64,000 bases of DNA from Botryotinia globosa (GCA_014898425.1 RCSZ01000015.1:868001-932000); one strand, 5' to 3'; positions 47,938 through 60,111 are shown, numbered from the stretch's first letter. Notes: generated by a model from the letters alone, not told the origin. Numbers and translations: made by a program.

Positions 47938-49857
47938 ATGCGTTTCTCTACAGCTACTGCTCTTGGCATGGTCGCTGGCCAGGCTATAGCTGGTGTTTGT
48001 CCATATTCTGATGCTCAAGAGAAGAGGAGCGCTTGTCCTTATGCAGGAAGAAGTGTCTCTGATAATCCAAGAGAGCATTTCCCTCGTGCTGGTAGTGGCG
48101 CAGCTCCAGACAAAAAGGGTGTTATGTTCATGAACAGAATTGCTCCATCCCTATCTACTCTATATATCGCCAACGCAGATGGAAGCAATGAACGTGGACT
48201 TCTCGGAAACATCTCTTCCTATGATTATCACGGAAACTTCAGTCCTGATGGAAAACATGTTATCTTCACCACTGAACGTAACGGAGATGGACAGTCGGAT
48301 ATCTACAGAGTCAAGATTGATGGTACCGGATTGGAATATTCGGTTGCAACACCATCTTTTGAAGATGCAGGTGTACTTTCGCCTGATGGAACAACACTTG
48401 CTTATGTATCCACCCAAGGAAACTTCACAGCAAACATCTGGGTTAAGGATCTTACTACAGGAGTTGCCTTTAACCTAACCAACACACCCACCACAGCTGG
48501 TGACAATGCCCTTCCAGACGGTCATTTCCGTCCTTCTTTCTCGCCCGATGGAGAGTGGATTGCCTTTTCCTCCGACCGTAACACCGCTTGGACCGGACAC
48601 AGCAACAGTACCGGTTGGGAACATACCCAAGAACTTTCCGTCTACAAGATCCGACCAAACGGATCCGACTTCTCCCAAGCTGTCACCAAAGCTGGTTACT
48701 CTCTTGGATCGCCAAAATGGAGCCCAGACGGATCCCGAATCATCTTCTATGAGATGACTAGAGAGAACATCTACAACGCCCACATGACCTCCGTCGACAG
48801 TGCAGAGACACAAATCGCATCCGTAGATGTTGCTACTGGACTCGATTATGTTTACCACACCTCGGGAGTTGGATGCAAAGTCAACGGCCAATTCGTAACC
48901 GCCGATGTTGTCGGTTTCAATACCAAGGGTTCAACTGATGACAACATTGGTATCAACTACAACGGCACCGGTGCTGCGAACTACGCCACCATCCTGGGTG
49001 ATATGCGCAACCCCTCTTGGTCTCCAGACGGAACCCTGGTCATCTATGAAAAGACTAGTTTCACCCCCGTCCGTCCAATGGAGAAATCCTTGTACAGTTG
49101 GGACGGTGATTACGAATACCGCTTCACCGATGTCTTCCCCATGCTTTCCAAACAAAACAAATTGGCCATCACTCAAAAGCAACTCGGTAACTCATCAATT
49201 GTCACCATGAACCCAGATGGTACCGATCTCGATTTGGTCTTTGACGTCTTTTCCACAAACCAAACCTCATCCTCAGATACTTCTACTGGTCTTGCAGTTG
49301 CATTCCAACCTTCTTGGACTGCCAATGGCGAATGGCTTACTTTTGGACTCGGATACTGGTTTTTCGAAAGATCCATCGAGCCAGGTTGGATTTTTCGCGC
49401 AACAGCTAACGGCTCTCACTACGAGCAATTGACTTTCGGAGAAGCCGGTGTTTCCAATGCAGGATTTCCATCTTACTCACCCGATGGAACTAAGATTGTT
49501 TACAGAGAGTGTGGCCCTGCTCCTTTGTACTGCATCGGTCTTCGCATTCTGAACCTTGCTGATGGTACCGTCACAAACTTGACCGACACCTGGGATAACA
49601 CTCCTGGTTGGTCCCCAGACGGAGAGCGCATTGTCTTCACCCGTCGTAACCACCTTAAGTTCAACGGTCTTTCAGCTACCGATTCTTACGACGTCTACAC
49701 TATCTTCCCTAACGCAACTGGCCTCACACAAGTAACTACCAGTGGAGCCAATGATGCCCACGCCGTTTGGTCCGCCGATGGAAGAATCTTGTACAGCAGT
49801 GGAATGTATGGATTCAGAGAGGAGAGTCCTCTCTATGATAATGCCTTCCAGCCTTAG
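47938..49857 (+). CDS. Secreted TolB/PD40 beta-propeller protein, C-terminally truncated by a stop
   Basis: A single exon of 639 residues starts MRFSTATALGMVAGQAIAG, a signal peptide. At least seven PD40-type motifs are spaced through the protein: FSPDGKHVIFTTERN, LSPDGTTLAYVS, FSPDGEWIAFSSDRN, WSPDGSRIIFYE, WSPDGTLVIYEK, YSPDGTKIVYRE and WSPDGERIVFTRR, with WSADGRILYSS an eighth. Together they predict a beta-propeller secreted to the wall or medium. Fungal members are often called TolB-like or WD40-like; their substrates are unknown. The frame stops at TAG (49855-49857) inside the string LYDNAFQP, but 32 more in-frame codons follow that continue the conserved last blade (see 49858-49956). 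The gene is otherwise intact and has a good TATA box. Confidence 0.88.
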   Translation: MRFSTATALGMVAGQAIAGVCPYSDAQEKRSACPYAGRSVSDNPREHFPRAGSGAAPDKKGVMFMNRIAPSLSTLYIANADGSNERGLLGNISSYDYHGNFSPDGKHVIFTTERNGDGQSDIYRVKIDGTGLEYSVATPSFEDAGVLSPDGTTLAYVSTQGNFTANIWVKDLTTGVAFNLTNTPTTAGDNALPDGHFRPSFSPDGEWIAFSSDRNTAWTGHSNSTGWEHTQELSVYKIRPNGSDFSQAVTKAGYSLGSPKWSPDGSRIIFYEMTRENIYNAHMTSVDSAETQIASVDVATGLDYVYHTSGVGCKVNGQFVTADVVGFNTKGSTDDNIGINYNGTGAANYATILGDMRNPSWSPDGTLVIYEKTSFTPVRPMEKSLYSWDGDYEYRFTDVFPMLSKQNKLAITQKQLGNSSIVTMNPDGTDLDLVFDVFSTNQTSSSDTSTGLAVAFQPSWTANGEWLTFGLGYWFFERSIEPGWIFRATANGSHYEQLTFGEAGVSNAGFPSYSPDGTKIVYRECGPAPLYCIGLRILNLADGTVTNLTDTWDNTPGWSPDGERIVFTRRNHLKFNGLSATDSYDVYTIFPNATGLTQVTTSGANDAHAVWSADGRILYSSGMYGFREESPLYDNAFQP

Positions 49858-49956
49858 GGACAAATCATCTCGATGAGCTTTGATGGATCAAACAAGACCA
49901 TGTTGACTGATAGTATGTGGGAGGATAGTATGCCTCTCTACGCTCTCAATGATTAG
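49858..49956 (+). other. In-frame extension of the TolB-like protein behind a TAG
   Basis: The 32 codons after the TAG read GQIISMSFDGSNKTMLTD then SMWEDSMPLYALND and end in TAG at 49954-49956. By my memory of the family, a Tyr normally joins FQP and GQI, so TAG probably replaced TAT or TAC. The segment keeps the DGSNKTMLTD propeller strand, so it is either recently lost from the protein or reached by readthrough. Confidence 0.7.
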
Positions 49957-52036
49957 TTTTAGATAGGCGAAGATAATGATGGATGAGATGGTTATGAATT
50001 TGTAATGAGAGAAGGAAAACGGCAAAAGGGGATGAAAAGCAGAGGAGAGGAAGAAAACCATGATTCTTGTTAGGGGTTTCCAGCGAATATCCAAATTCAT
50101 TTTCTTCACGCTATATTCAATGTTCTATCTATTCTATCTCATGATGTCTAATGCCTATAATAAATGTTACCTAAATATACAAATATGTCTTTACATTTTT
50201 ATATTCATCTTCTCAATATCCAACCTTCCCAAGAACATCATACAGATCTACCCTCCTACGGATAAATTCAACCACGTACCCATCACCATCACCACCACCA
50301 TCATCAAACTCCCCCTCCCCCTCCCCCTCCCAACTCCCAACTCCCAACTCTCAACCCCGATCTCCCTCCCCATCACCAAACCATCACCACGCATCTCAGA
50401 CCCCGAAGCCCAAGTTCAAATCCCGAAGCGCCGAAAGTTACCCGCCTCCCCTCCCCGCGATTCTCCCGCCCAAAACCAGAACCAGAACTCCTTCCATATC
50501 CCGATCCAAAACCAGATCCACCATAAATCAAGCAAGGAATACCTACAGACGATTATCATTTTCGAATATATAAAATCCATTCACGTGTGTATATATGCAT
50601 CTGAGCCTCTACCAACAGAAAATTTAAGGAAGAAGGGGGAGAAGAAAAAACACAAGGGAGATAGATTTGACAATCACACATTCTGCGCGCGATATGGTGC
50701 GCGCTCAGCTCAAGAGCCTTCGAATAAACGGTATAGTATTTGGAGGAAGAAGATGTGATGTTGTATGCTCTCGATATATTCATGCAAAACTCACCAGCAG
50801 GGTACTTGTAGGGTATTGATAAACTATCACTTCCTATCCACCGAATGTAATATTTCAGGAAAGACAAAGTCTCCCGCCTGAGAATTGATGGGATTTTCCT
50901 TAATATTCTGCTCCAGATCACTCACAAAGTTGGGATCTCGGGAGAAATTCAAGTCGGTCCATTGAATGATTCTCCCCTTCTCTTCTCCTTTGGTGGAGGA
51001 TGTCATTCTTCTTATACATATATTTCTTATGATTAAGAACTAACTTCCCTTGATGACGCTTAAGATGAGAGTTAACTGTGAAATTGAATAGTTAAAAGAT
51101 TCAGAAAATCTCGTGTCATCACTCGATGAATCGAAATCATTATCCCTATATCAGTTGTGAAAAAAGTCTACATTTGTATCCCTCTCTATGTTCCGCTTCG
51201 TCACGAATACCTAACACAATTGGTGTCGAAAATATTAAAAAGCGTCGAGTGCGTCCTTCACTTGAATACGCAGATTGAATGATGGATGTCATTTATGCGG
51301 ACGATTCCGCAAAGATCTCTTTAACTCTATACCTACTTAGGTATTCACATCTCTATTTCCTTTTTCTGAAACATCGAAGATTATGCAGTTAATACCTCAA
51401 ATATTTCCATCTCCCATCAAAAAGTAAAATATCCAAATCCTATCTGGAACAAATACCTCATACTTTCCACATGACGATCTCGCAACGCCGCATGCGATTC
51501 GGGTCAGCAGAAACCAACAGTGAGTGTTAGCTAGGTATGTATTATGCAAACATGCGAGATACTTATTAAACCAAATGTTGGATCCACGGACGCACCAGTG
51601 AAAAAAGCCAAATCTGATATCTCGTGCCGACTCCAACATAATCACGGTTCCAAAAGCTTCTTCGGTAGTTGTGTGATGGTGATTCGGTAGGGAGAATGAG
51701 TTGGTTCCTAGATATCCAGTTACGAGTGTGCATATACTAATTGTTGGTAAGCCTACCTTACAACGATGCAATATTTAAAAATTGAAATATCCAACCGAGA
51801 ATCTCCCCCTCCCAGGAAAACACCGTAATTAGTCCTGTCTCAGATATAATAGTTATTAAAAGCCCTCTATTCATTTATCTCCATCCCTATCACATTCCTA
51901 CCATCTTCGAATCTTCAAATCCTCACACTCACCACCACCTCCACCTCTACCACCATCTCCACCTTCCATTGCCACCAAACAACTCCCCAACCATCCCATT
52001 CCATTCCATCTCATCGCATCCCACCCTCCATCCACC
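49957..52036. other. Intergenic between TolB-like gene and FAD-oxidase pseudogene
   Basis: Contains a CA/CT-rich stretch (50270-50560) within an open frame of 232 codons at 50060-50758 that begins with a hydrophobic, Phe/Ile-rich run and then Pro/Asn low complexity. I do not call it a gene. The rest is AT-rich with no domain. Confidence 0.45.
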
Positions 52037-53706
52037 ATGCCCAGCGCCCTCGAAATCCAAACCCAGCTCACCGCCTCCTCTCCCCTCACGCAACTATTCT
52101 CCTCCCCTCTCATCCCTCTTTCCCGCCTCTCCTCGCAAGATGGCGAGAATACTCTAGTCCCCATACCATCCTCATCATCCAAGTAACCCACGAATCCGAC
52201 GTTCAGAAAATCGTAAGTGTTGAGATCTCTTCCTCATTCCCATTTCAATCACTCCATTTCTCCATATAACATACGTCTAATATATTTCCCATCACTCCTC
52301 ACCCAAATACCAACATAAACCACAGGGCCGCTACACCAACCAACATTCCATCCCCTACATCGCGCGAGCCGGCGGTCACGGTGCAACCCAAGCTCTCAGC
52401 CAAGCCAAGAACGCAATCCAGATTGATCTCCACTCGATGAACCACATCACTCTTTCGGATGATGGTCAAACTGCTACGATTGGCGGGAGAGCAAATGTGA
52501 AAGGAGTCGTGGATACACTTACGCGTTTAGGAAAACGAACCGGTAAATTCGCGTCTTCAAGCTATGTCCAACGAACCAAGAAAATCCAAACTAATCACTC
52601 AACCAGTAACCGGTATCTACGAGCTCGTCAGATTCTCCGCGCCCACTCTCGGGGATGGTCATGGTTGGCTTCAGGGCCAATACGGACTCATGGCCGATCA
52701 GGTAATTTCCGCCCGTCTCTTGCTTCCTTCGGGCGAACTGGTCACTGTATCGGAGAAAACTTATCCGGATTTATTTTGGGCCATCCGAGGCGCGGGACAT
52801 AATTTCGGGTTGGTGATGGGATGGGAATATCGTGTTTGTGATGATAATGCTCCGTTACGGTCTTATGAAATCTTTACATATTCAGGAGATAAACTTGAGG
52901 CTCTCTATGATGAGGCGAATAGATTGTTGTGAGATCAACCAGCGGAGCTGGTTCATTGGGGATATATCATCAAGGTTGCAGAGATTGATCCAGATCATGT
53001 TAGTATTACCCCGACGCAATTTACTTGGGATTGTCTGAAAGCTAACAATCTGGTAGCCGGTACTGTGGTTCGGTATCATTTACAACGGTTCTCCCGAAAT
53101 AGCCAATCGATATGCCAAACCATTCCATGACATCGGACCACTTAGTGTACAGACTGGTCAAGGATCACTACGTGATCTTGCCGTCGTTACATTTCAAGAC
53201 GCAGATGGCCCAGGATGCGCTTACGGGATGACATCCCTCCGCTACACCATCGGATTGAAATCATACAATGTGACGGCCGTCAGACAAGTCTACAATGAAA
53301 TGAGATCGACTCAACATTCCGCAAAGTTCCAGAGATAGCTGGCTCATTTTTCTTGCTCGAAGGCTACTCGACTCATGCAGTTAAAGCCATCGATGCAGCA
53401 AGCACGGCGTTTCCGCACCGAGATGATAATATCTTGGTTGCATCGTACGTCATGTATGCGCCTGACTCGAACGTCGACCTGATAGCAAAGGAATTTGGTG
53501 AAAAGCTTCGAAAATACTTGCTGGATGGAAGTGAGGACCCAGAACATCTCCGTGCCTACGTCAACTATGCCGATGGCGATGAGTCTTTACAGGCGATCGA
53601 TGGGTGGGAGACATGGAGACTGGAGAAATTGAAGAAACTTAAAGCTCAGTGGGACCCTAAGAATACCATGCGGTATTATGTTCCTATTGAACAGAACATC
53701 AACTAG
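52037..53706 (+). pseudogene. FAD-linked oxidase (BBE/PCMH type), broken
   Basis: The frame starts MPSALEIQTQLTAS and the family sequence then continues in a different frame (SFPPLLARWREYSSPHTILI), a shift near 52098-52108 in a TTCTCCTCC run. Introns appear at 52213-52325, 52543-52606 and 52999-53056. The FAD region is intact (YIARAGGHGATQALSQAK, with the usual GGH), as are LGDGHGWLQGQYGLMADQV and GAGHNFGLVMGWEYR. An in-frame TGA (52930-52932) sits between RLL and DQPAELVHWGY, and a second frameshift near 53311-53314 falls between NEMRST and FRKVPEIAGSFF. The C-terminal BBE-like part (YVNYADGDESLQ, YYVPIEQ) survives to 53706. Three independent lesions make it a pseudogene. Function of the parent would be oxidation of a small hydroxyl or amine substrate using covalently bound FAD. 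Confidence 0.83.
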
Positions 53707-54036
53707 TTCTTATAACTAGCTTAGAGCTGTATTGTAAATCGTCCAAAGGCAGTCAAAGAATCAGTATTGGCAAGAAGCTTGCGGACGATCACTGTGCCGT
53801 TTGCTATTGGGACTGTGCATCCTGTAAGAGAAGATATACTTACGAAAAATGCCAACCTAAAATCCTGCCATTGAAGTATAATTTCATGATTCTGTCTAGT
53901 ATATCTCGAGTTACTTGACCAATACGAAGATATTATAACTAAAAGACCTCGTGATTACACTATAACCACTACCGAGCCGACAATCGCGAAGAGAGAAAAG
54001 CCAAAGCAAGCTAGAACACCAGAACGAGGTTTAAAG

Positions 54037-54092
54037 TCATCGATGTCAAATCATCGACGTCAAATCATCGACGTCAAATCATCGACGTCAAA
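54037..54092 (+). repeat. 14-bp tandem repeat with GACGTCA cores
   Basis: Four head-to-tail copies of TCATCGACGTCAAA; the first has ATG for ACG. Two more degenerate copies lie at 54234-54261 (TCATCAATATCAAA and TCATCACCATCAAC). Confidence 0.85.
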
Positions 54093-54406
54093 GTCACGGA
54101 CAATGACATATCATCTACCTATCAAAGTTCCATCAAAGATCAAAGATCAAAGAATCAAACTTTCTTCAAACTTCTCGATATATATGACACTGTCTCTGAT
54201 GACGAAATGATTCAAACTCGTTTTGAAGTCAAATCATCAATATCAAATCATCACCATCAACTCACCTATCCAAAAAAAATTGATATATCCAACCCAACCC
54301 AACCAACCCAGCCCAGCCCAACCCAAAAATAACAAACTTTCCCCTCTCCAAACCATCTCCTCCAAACCTTTATCAAACTTTCCTTTCCCAATATATATGC
54401 GAGTGA

Positions 54407-54432
54407 CACTCACTCACTCACTCACTCACTCA
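54407..54432. repeat. (CACT)n microsatellite
   Basis: Six to seven uninterrupted CACT units. Confidence 0.85.
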
Positions 54433-54900
54433 CAGTCTCTAATGACGAAACAATTCAAACTCAAAATCTCCCCCCCCTCTCTCCTCTCCAAAACTAAATA
54501 CATGAATAAAAAACACAAAAACACAAAAACATCATTCCCTGTCCAAGGAAATGACCATCCCATCCCATCCCTGTTCCATATTTCCATATTGAAATTCCAA
54601 ATAAAGTTTCAACGGCGTTCATTTGCGAGCTCCAATTATTTTCCGAACCGGTACCAGTAATTCTACACAGTACCAGTCCAGTCCCGTCCAGTATACACGG
54701 TATCGATGTGAATCCTTGAAAAAGCCGATGTAATTGTACGCGCAAATGCACCATCGATCAATCAATCGTCTGGGTGTTGCAAAGTGTGGTTTCAAATCTC
54801 CCATGTGTTGCTTGCTTGTGTATGGTGGCATGGGGATTCGGGAAGGGCACTCGGTGACTGGACGTGAGGGAGGAATAAAGTTACGGGAATATTCCATTGC

Positions 54901-54930
54901 GGGATAGGGATAGGGATAGGGATATAGGGA
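54901..54930. repeat. (GGGATA)n repeat
   Basis: Four GGGATA units plus an imperfect fifth. It is not the TTAGGG telomere unit. Confidence 0.75.
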
Positions 54931-56159
54931 TGCATATGGATTGGAAATTGGGGGGAGAGAGGGAGAGAGGGAGGGAGGTGGACTTTTCGCGATATCTGTG
55001 TTTGTGTTGTGGTTTTTGCTGATGATGTGAGAATGGGGAATTGGGAGAATCGATGTGATGTAGCATGATGATGTATGTATGTATGTATATATATCTCTAT
55101 TCTCGTATCAAGCACAAGCACAAGCAAAAGCTCAAGCATAATCGATTCTTCACCAAGCAAGCAAGTAAAAATGGAGGATATCCCTATCTATCTATCTATC
55201 TAGTATCTACCTATCCAATGACCAATTTCAAAACTCCCCCTCCCCCAAAACACTCACAAGCTCACTCTCGACTCTCGACTCTCAACTCTCAACTCTCAAC
55301 TCATTCATACTTGCAGATAGCAAACCCACCCAACACAAACCCACCCAACCCAAGCAAGCAAGCCCCTCGTCAAGCCGCTATAACTACATAGCCATCGGAG
55401 ATAAGTGACCAAAAGGGAAACGAGCAACGCGACAAGCCAATTGTACCCTGGAGGAAAGAATTCGCGTGCGCCCGGGAAGGGAGTACAATGCTCCGGCCCC
55501 CGGGCGAGGGTGAAGGGGGCACGTTTGGGTCCGGTGCGGTCTGGTTTGGAGATGTACGGAGTAAGATACCATGTTACATATTTATGTACGTACGTATTAC
55601 CTACCTACTGCGGTACTTTATGCGTGTGGTGTTGAGTATTGAGCCGAGCTTTGGGAAGTTGTGGGTTGTGGGATTTGGGTTTAGGATTTTGGAATCACCA
55701 GATTTGGGTTTTGGGTTTCAAGGAGAGTGGGTTTTTTATTGATTTTTCATTCATCGGAATGGGATACCGGTACGCTTTGTGATGAATCCATGATGGATTA
55801 TTGGAATTGATGGGATTAATTGGGGAGAAGGTTTGACATTTGGAGCATGCGCCCGTCATGGACCATGGTGTCAATATTGGTGACAGGAAAGTGTAATAGA
55901 TTGGGAGCTGGCCTGGGCACGGAAAATAAAGTGAAAACGGCGCTGAGCGTATATACGAAGAAGTGTAGGCTAGTCGATTCTATAAAATGATTCTATTGAT
56001 ACAAGACGACTGACGGATTTGCTCCGACAATTTGCAACAGAGCATACCTACATATTGCAGATGTAGTCTGTAGTCTGTCTGTAGTCTGTCTGTAGTCTCG
56101 TTACATGAGTTAATGACTCGATAATTCTTCCTTCCATTTCCTTGTACTGCTTGCTGTAT

Positions 56160-56305
56160 AGTGGATTGATATATACATATATAGTATACATATATATACA
56201 TATATATAGTATATATACCACACATACATATATACATATATACATATATAGTATATATACACATACATATACACATACATATATACATACATCCATACAT
56301 CCATC
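56160..56305. repeat. AT/CA-rich imperfect microsatellite (ATAC/TATA)
   Basis: Alternating ATACATAT and GTATAT units with several short palindromes. Confidence 0.75.
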
Positions 56306-58362
56306 TATCCATCCATCGCAAAGAATCAACTCCACTCAACTCATCGCACATCCCATAGACTTACAACAAACCATAGCACGCGGGGTTAAACAAAGCCAGA
56401 CAGATAAAAAAAGTGAAAAGGAATTTCCTCTAACCATTTCACGAGTCGTTGAAACCCGTAAACCGTGAACCGTGAACCGCAGCGGTTGGAGCTTGGAAAC
56501 CCCTTGGAACCCCTTCTAGGCTTTCTCAGGAGGGAGTCAGGTCTGCTTTTTAGCCCGCAGCCCGTGTGGCGGGTTCGAGGATGCATTTCGACCGTTCGGT
56601 TGTGGGATCGTCAACGCCTTCGATTCATCCGTGCTGTGCTGTTGGATATTGGTCACCGGGGAGAAAAAAAGTGGTAGGTGATTGTGGAGAGAGCTAATGA
56701 GTACGGCAATTGGGAGCGTGATGGCTTCTGGAAGATCCATCTCATCTAGAAGTTGTAAGTTTTACTACCTTTGTGTGCTTTGATTCGAATATTGTTTGTG
56801 CAAGGGAAGAAAATGTGATAATGAGGTGGTGATACCAAATGCAACCATACACTGCCACGAGGATTAGATTGCCCTTGTCCCTGTGGTTCTATACTTCGGT
56901 ATGCGACTCTTTTGCTGATGCATTATTGCCCTTTTACGTGTCAGGCTACAATTCGGATGGGAAATGTGATCCAAGTACCGTACCTACAGGAATGCACTCC
57001 GCAAGCTTATGCATTGAAATTATTGATGTAGATGAGCTGTTCGCTTAGAGCAAAAAGAAGAAGAATTTTGAGATTGTTGAGTGATGATGCTTCAGTGGAT
57101 AGTTAGACAGACGATTATGGCGTCGTGATTCATGATTCGTGATTCGTGATTCGTGATAATCTTGGTCTCTTCTCGAATATTAATCAGAGCCAACAACTAC
57201 CTACATAGTAACTCGAACAAGTTTATTACCATCTATGATCTAACAATTCCCCTTGATTCAACCAATCAAATCAATGAGGAGTAGAGGAGCAAGGGAGTAG
57301 TAGGCTTAAGATTCTTATATATTTACAGATACCTATAGCATGCATGATTGGCTTCATTTAGACAGGAATCACCAAGCACAAGTAAAGTAGCAACCTGTCA
57401 CCCTGCGCCCCAGATGCCCAGATGCCCAGATTTGGAGGCTTTTCGGGATTCAGGGTGACGACTTGAAAGGTATCGTCGGGGCGGTTGATGGCCGTGAAGG
57501 CTTACTCTAAGGGCAAGCCTAATGGGTACATTCTTAGATGAGCCTGGGGGAAAAGTGTATGAATCCAAACTTGCACTGCTAAAATGATCAAGGTTGTTGT
57601 TCTCCATGAATGCCAAAATGACAAGGAAGATACCAACCATGAATCGATGTTAATATATTTTCTCGTACCTTGATCCTACGGGACTTCCCTCTCTCGTCAT
57701 CCCAGAAACCGCTACCGACTCCCTCCTGCATTCATAGCTTGTAGCTTGTGTGTAGGTGGTCGGTTGTAGGTGGTAGGTGGTAGGTGGTATTGAACATGAT
57801 CTTCTGTAAATCATAGCCAGAAAATCATAAGAGCAGACCATCTTCCTTCCGCCTTCTTCCCATCCCCATCATGACTGAAGAGTGAACCCTGAAAAGCCCT
57901 AACTAACATTAACATACTGTAGACATAGATAGATACGAGCACGGGGATTGGTAAACTAAAACCCTGTGTGTAAATTTTATGCCATGCATCAAACAGCTGT
58001 ACAAAAATCGACCGGGACCTCATGCATGCATGAACATTGAAATGTTTCCCTCCAGTACCTACTAATTACCTACTTTGTAGTAGTACATTGATCGACCAGC
58101 CGGGTTCTTCAGGTCCCTGACTCCCTGGACGTTAATAAGGTTCGTTCTAGATCAAGAAGAAAAAACACAATTAATAGCCTACCTAGGTACACTCTGACTC
58201 TTGTTTCGTCTCATTAGTAATTGCCCAAGTTCCTCCCTCACGAGTCACGAGCTTTCATACATGATGCATCTGATGAAATGTCATCGATTCTTGATCTCGT
58301 ACCTGATTTGTGGATTTAAGTTTTGGAGATGTGGATTCTTGTGGATTTATAGAGTGTCCACT

Positions 58363-58484
58363 GTCAAGAGACAAGGTCAAGAGTCAAGAGTCAGGAGACA
58401 AGGTCAAGAGACAAGAGACAAGAGACAAGGTCAAGAGTCAAGAGTCAAGAGACAAGGTCAAGAGTCAAGAGTCAAGAGTCAAGA
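58363..58484. repeat. GTCAAGA / GACAAGA minisatellite
   Basis: About seventeen 7-bp units, mixing GTCAAGA, GACAAGA and GACAAG-G variants in a higher-order pattern. Confidence 0.85.
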
Positions 58485-58831
58485 CTCTAGTCTTTTTCCA
58501 CAAGAATATTGAGTTCATCTCGTAAGTCGCAACTAGAGTTTGAAGATTTGAAGCCAATGGTTGAATGATTGAATGATGTGACGACCTACTATATAGATGG
58601 CGAGGGAGTGTAGTTACGGAGGAAGAATGGTTAGTAATGAGTATGGATTGTATTAAAGGGCAAGTTGAGGCATTCTCCGTCTCGTACCGTACTGGAGACT
58701 GGGAGTAGCGTGCGCTTGTAGAACTTAGATGATGGATCCGGATGTGTTGGTGTTGTGGCAATTGTAATCAGGAGTATTGGTATGTGCTGAGTGCTGGTAG
58801 TTTGATACATTGATGAGTGAGTGAGTGAAAT

Positions 58832-58895
58832 GAAGGAGGGAAGGAGGGAAGGAGGGAAGGAGGGAAGGAGGGAAGGAGGGAAAGAGGGAAAGAGG
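58832..58895. repeat. GGAGGGAA minisatellite, G-rich
   Basis: Seven to eight tandem 8-bp units, all purine on this strand, decaying to GAGGGAAA at the right end. Confidence 0.85.
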
Positions 58896-58955
58896 AAGAG
58901 ATACAAGATGTATTTCCATGTATTGCCATGTATTGAATACCTACCCAGTGCTTTC

Positions 58956-59042
58956 TACATATAGATAGATAGGTAGACAGATAGATAGGTAGACAGATAG
59001 ACAGACATATATACATACATACATACATACATACATACATAC
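58956..59042. repeat. GATA/GACA then (CATA)n compound microsatellite
   Basis: GATAGATAGGTAGACA units run directly into about nine CATA units. Confidence 0.85.
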
Positions 59043-59456
59043 TTATTTGCTTATAGCTAGCTGTAAATACCTACCTCGGAGCTACATGACTAACGCAACT
59101 AAAGTTACGACGAGTGTATCCTCGCCATCCCATATACTCCGAACATCTACTCTGTACATCACAGCTACATCACAACTTAATAAACATATGGATTGTGGGA
59201 GAAACAAGAAACGAACGAGGGGGCTGAATGCGTCTTATTAGTGAGGTCAGAATCGTCAGATCAACGAGGTCTATTTTATTTTATTTCATCTCATTTCATC
59301 TTATTTTGCTTGGGGAAACAATATTAAGAGTCAATAACTTGATTTATTTTGATACTCAATTCATCATCCCTTGAGTCTGGTCTTTGTTTATTTTGTTAAT
59401 ACTTTGCTGGTATAATCTCGAATTCATATTGGATGAGATCCTATTACGGGAGTACA

Positions 59457-59522
59457 ATCAATGAATCAATGAATCAATGAATCGATAAAACAATTAATCG
59501 ATCAATCAATCAATCAATCAAA
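59457..59522. repeat. ATCA / AATCAATG repeat
   Basis: Three AATCAATG units, then about five ATCA units. Confidence 0.75.
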
Positions 59523-59786
59523 TCGAATCAGCCACATACACACATACACACACACACACCTGGGTAGCCAGACCAGACCGGACCAGACCTTGTCGACCAT
59601 AGATATACACCACATACACCACATACTACACACACACACACACAAATATCTATTCCCCAATCCATATTCATCCTCATCCTCATCCTCATCATCTACCCAT
59701 CTACCCATCTACCAAGAAAGAGAAAGACGAAAAAGAAAAAGAAAAAGAAAAGAAAAAGAAGAAAAAGAAGAAAATTCACTCTCTCG

Positions 59787-59849
59787 TACCCTCACACCCT
59801 CACACCCTCACCCTCACCCTCACACCCTCACACCCTCACACTCCCACAC
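59787..59849. repeat. CACCCT/CACACCCT tandem repeat
   Basis: About nine short C/A/T units, in the pyrimidine-rich leader-like region. Confidence 0.75.
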
Positions 59850-60111
59850 ATACATCACAACATATCTTCTCCACTCGCTCGTACTCACTCAGTACACCCA
59901 CCCACCCACCACCCACCACCCACCTGGGCACACATACCAAAAAGCAACGAACCAACCATATCTTCTCATTTCCATTTCATCTTCTTCCTCCCTTACTTTC
60001 GCAATTAAAAGAATTCCCAATTTCAATTCCCGTTCAAATCTCACAACGCCAATTACATTCCCTCAGGATTCCAAATTCCCTGAATTCCCGTCATCCCAGG
60101 AAAGAAAGATC

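Noticed and set aside
50060..50758. 232-codon ORF after the propeller gene
   Set aside because: Starts in hydrophobic AT-rich sequence and continues in Pro/Gln/Asn low complexity; no domain or splice context.
54901..54930. Telomere-like GGGATA repeats
   Set aside because: Unit is not TTAGGG, the tract is short, and ordinary genes lie on both sides.
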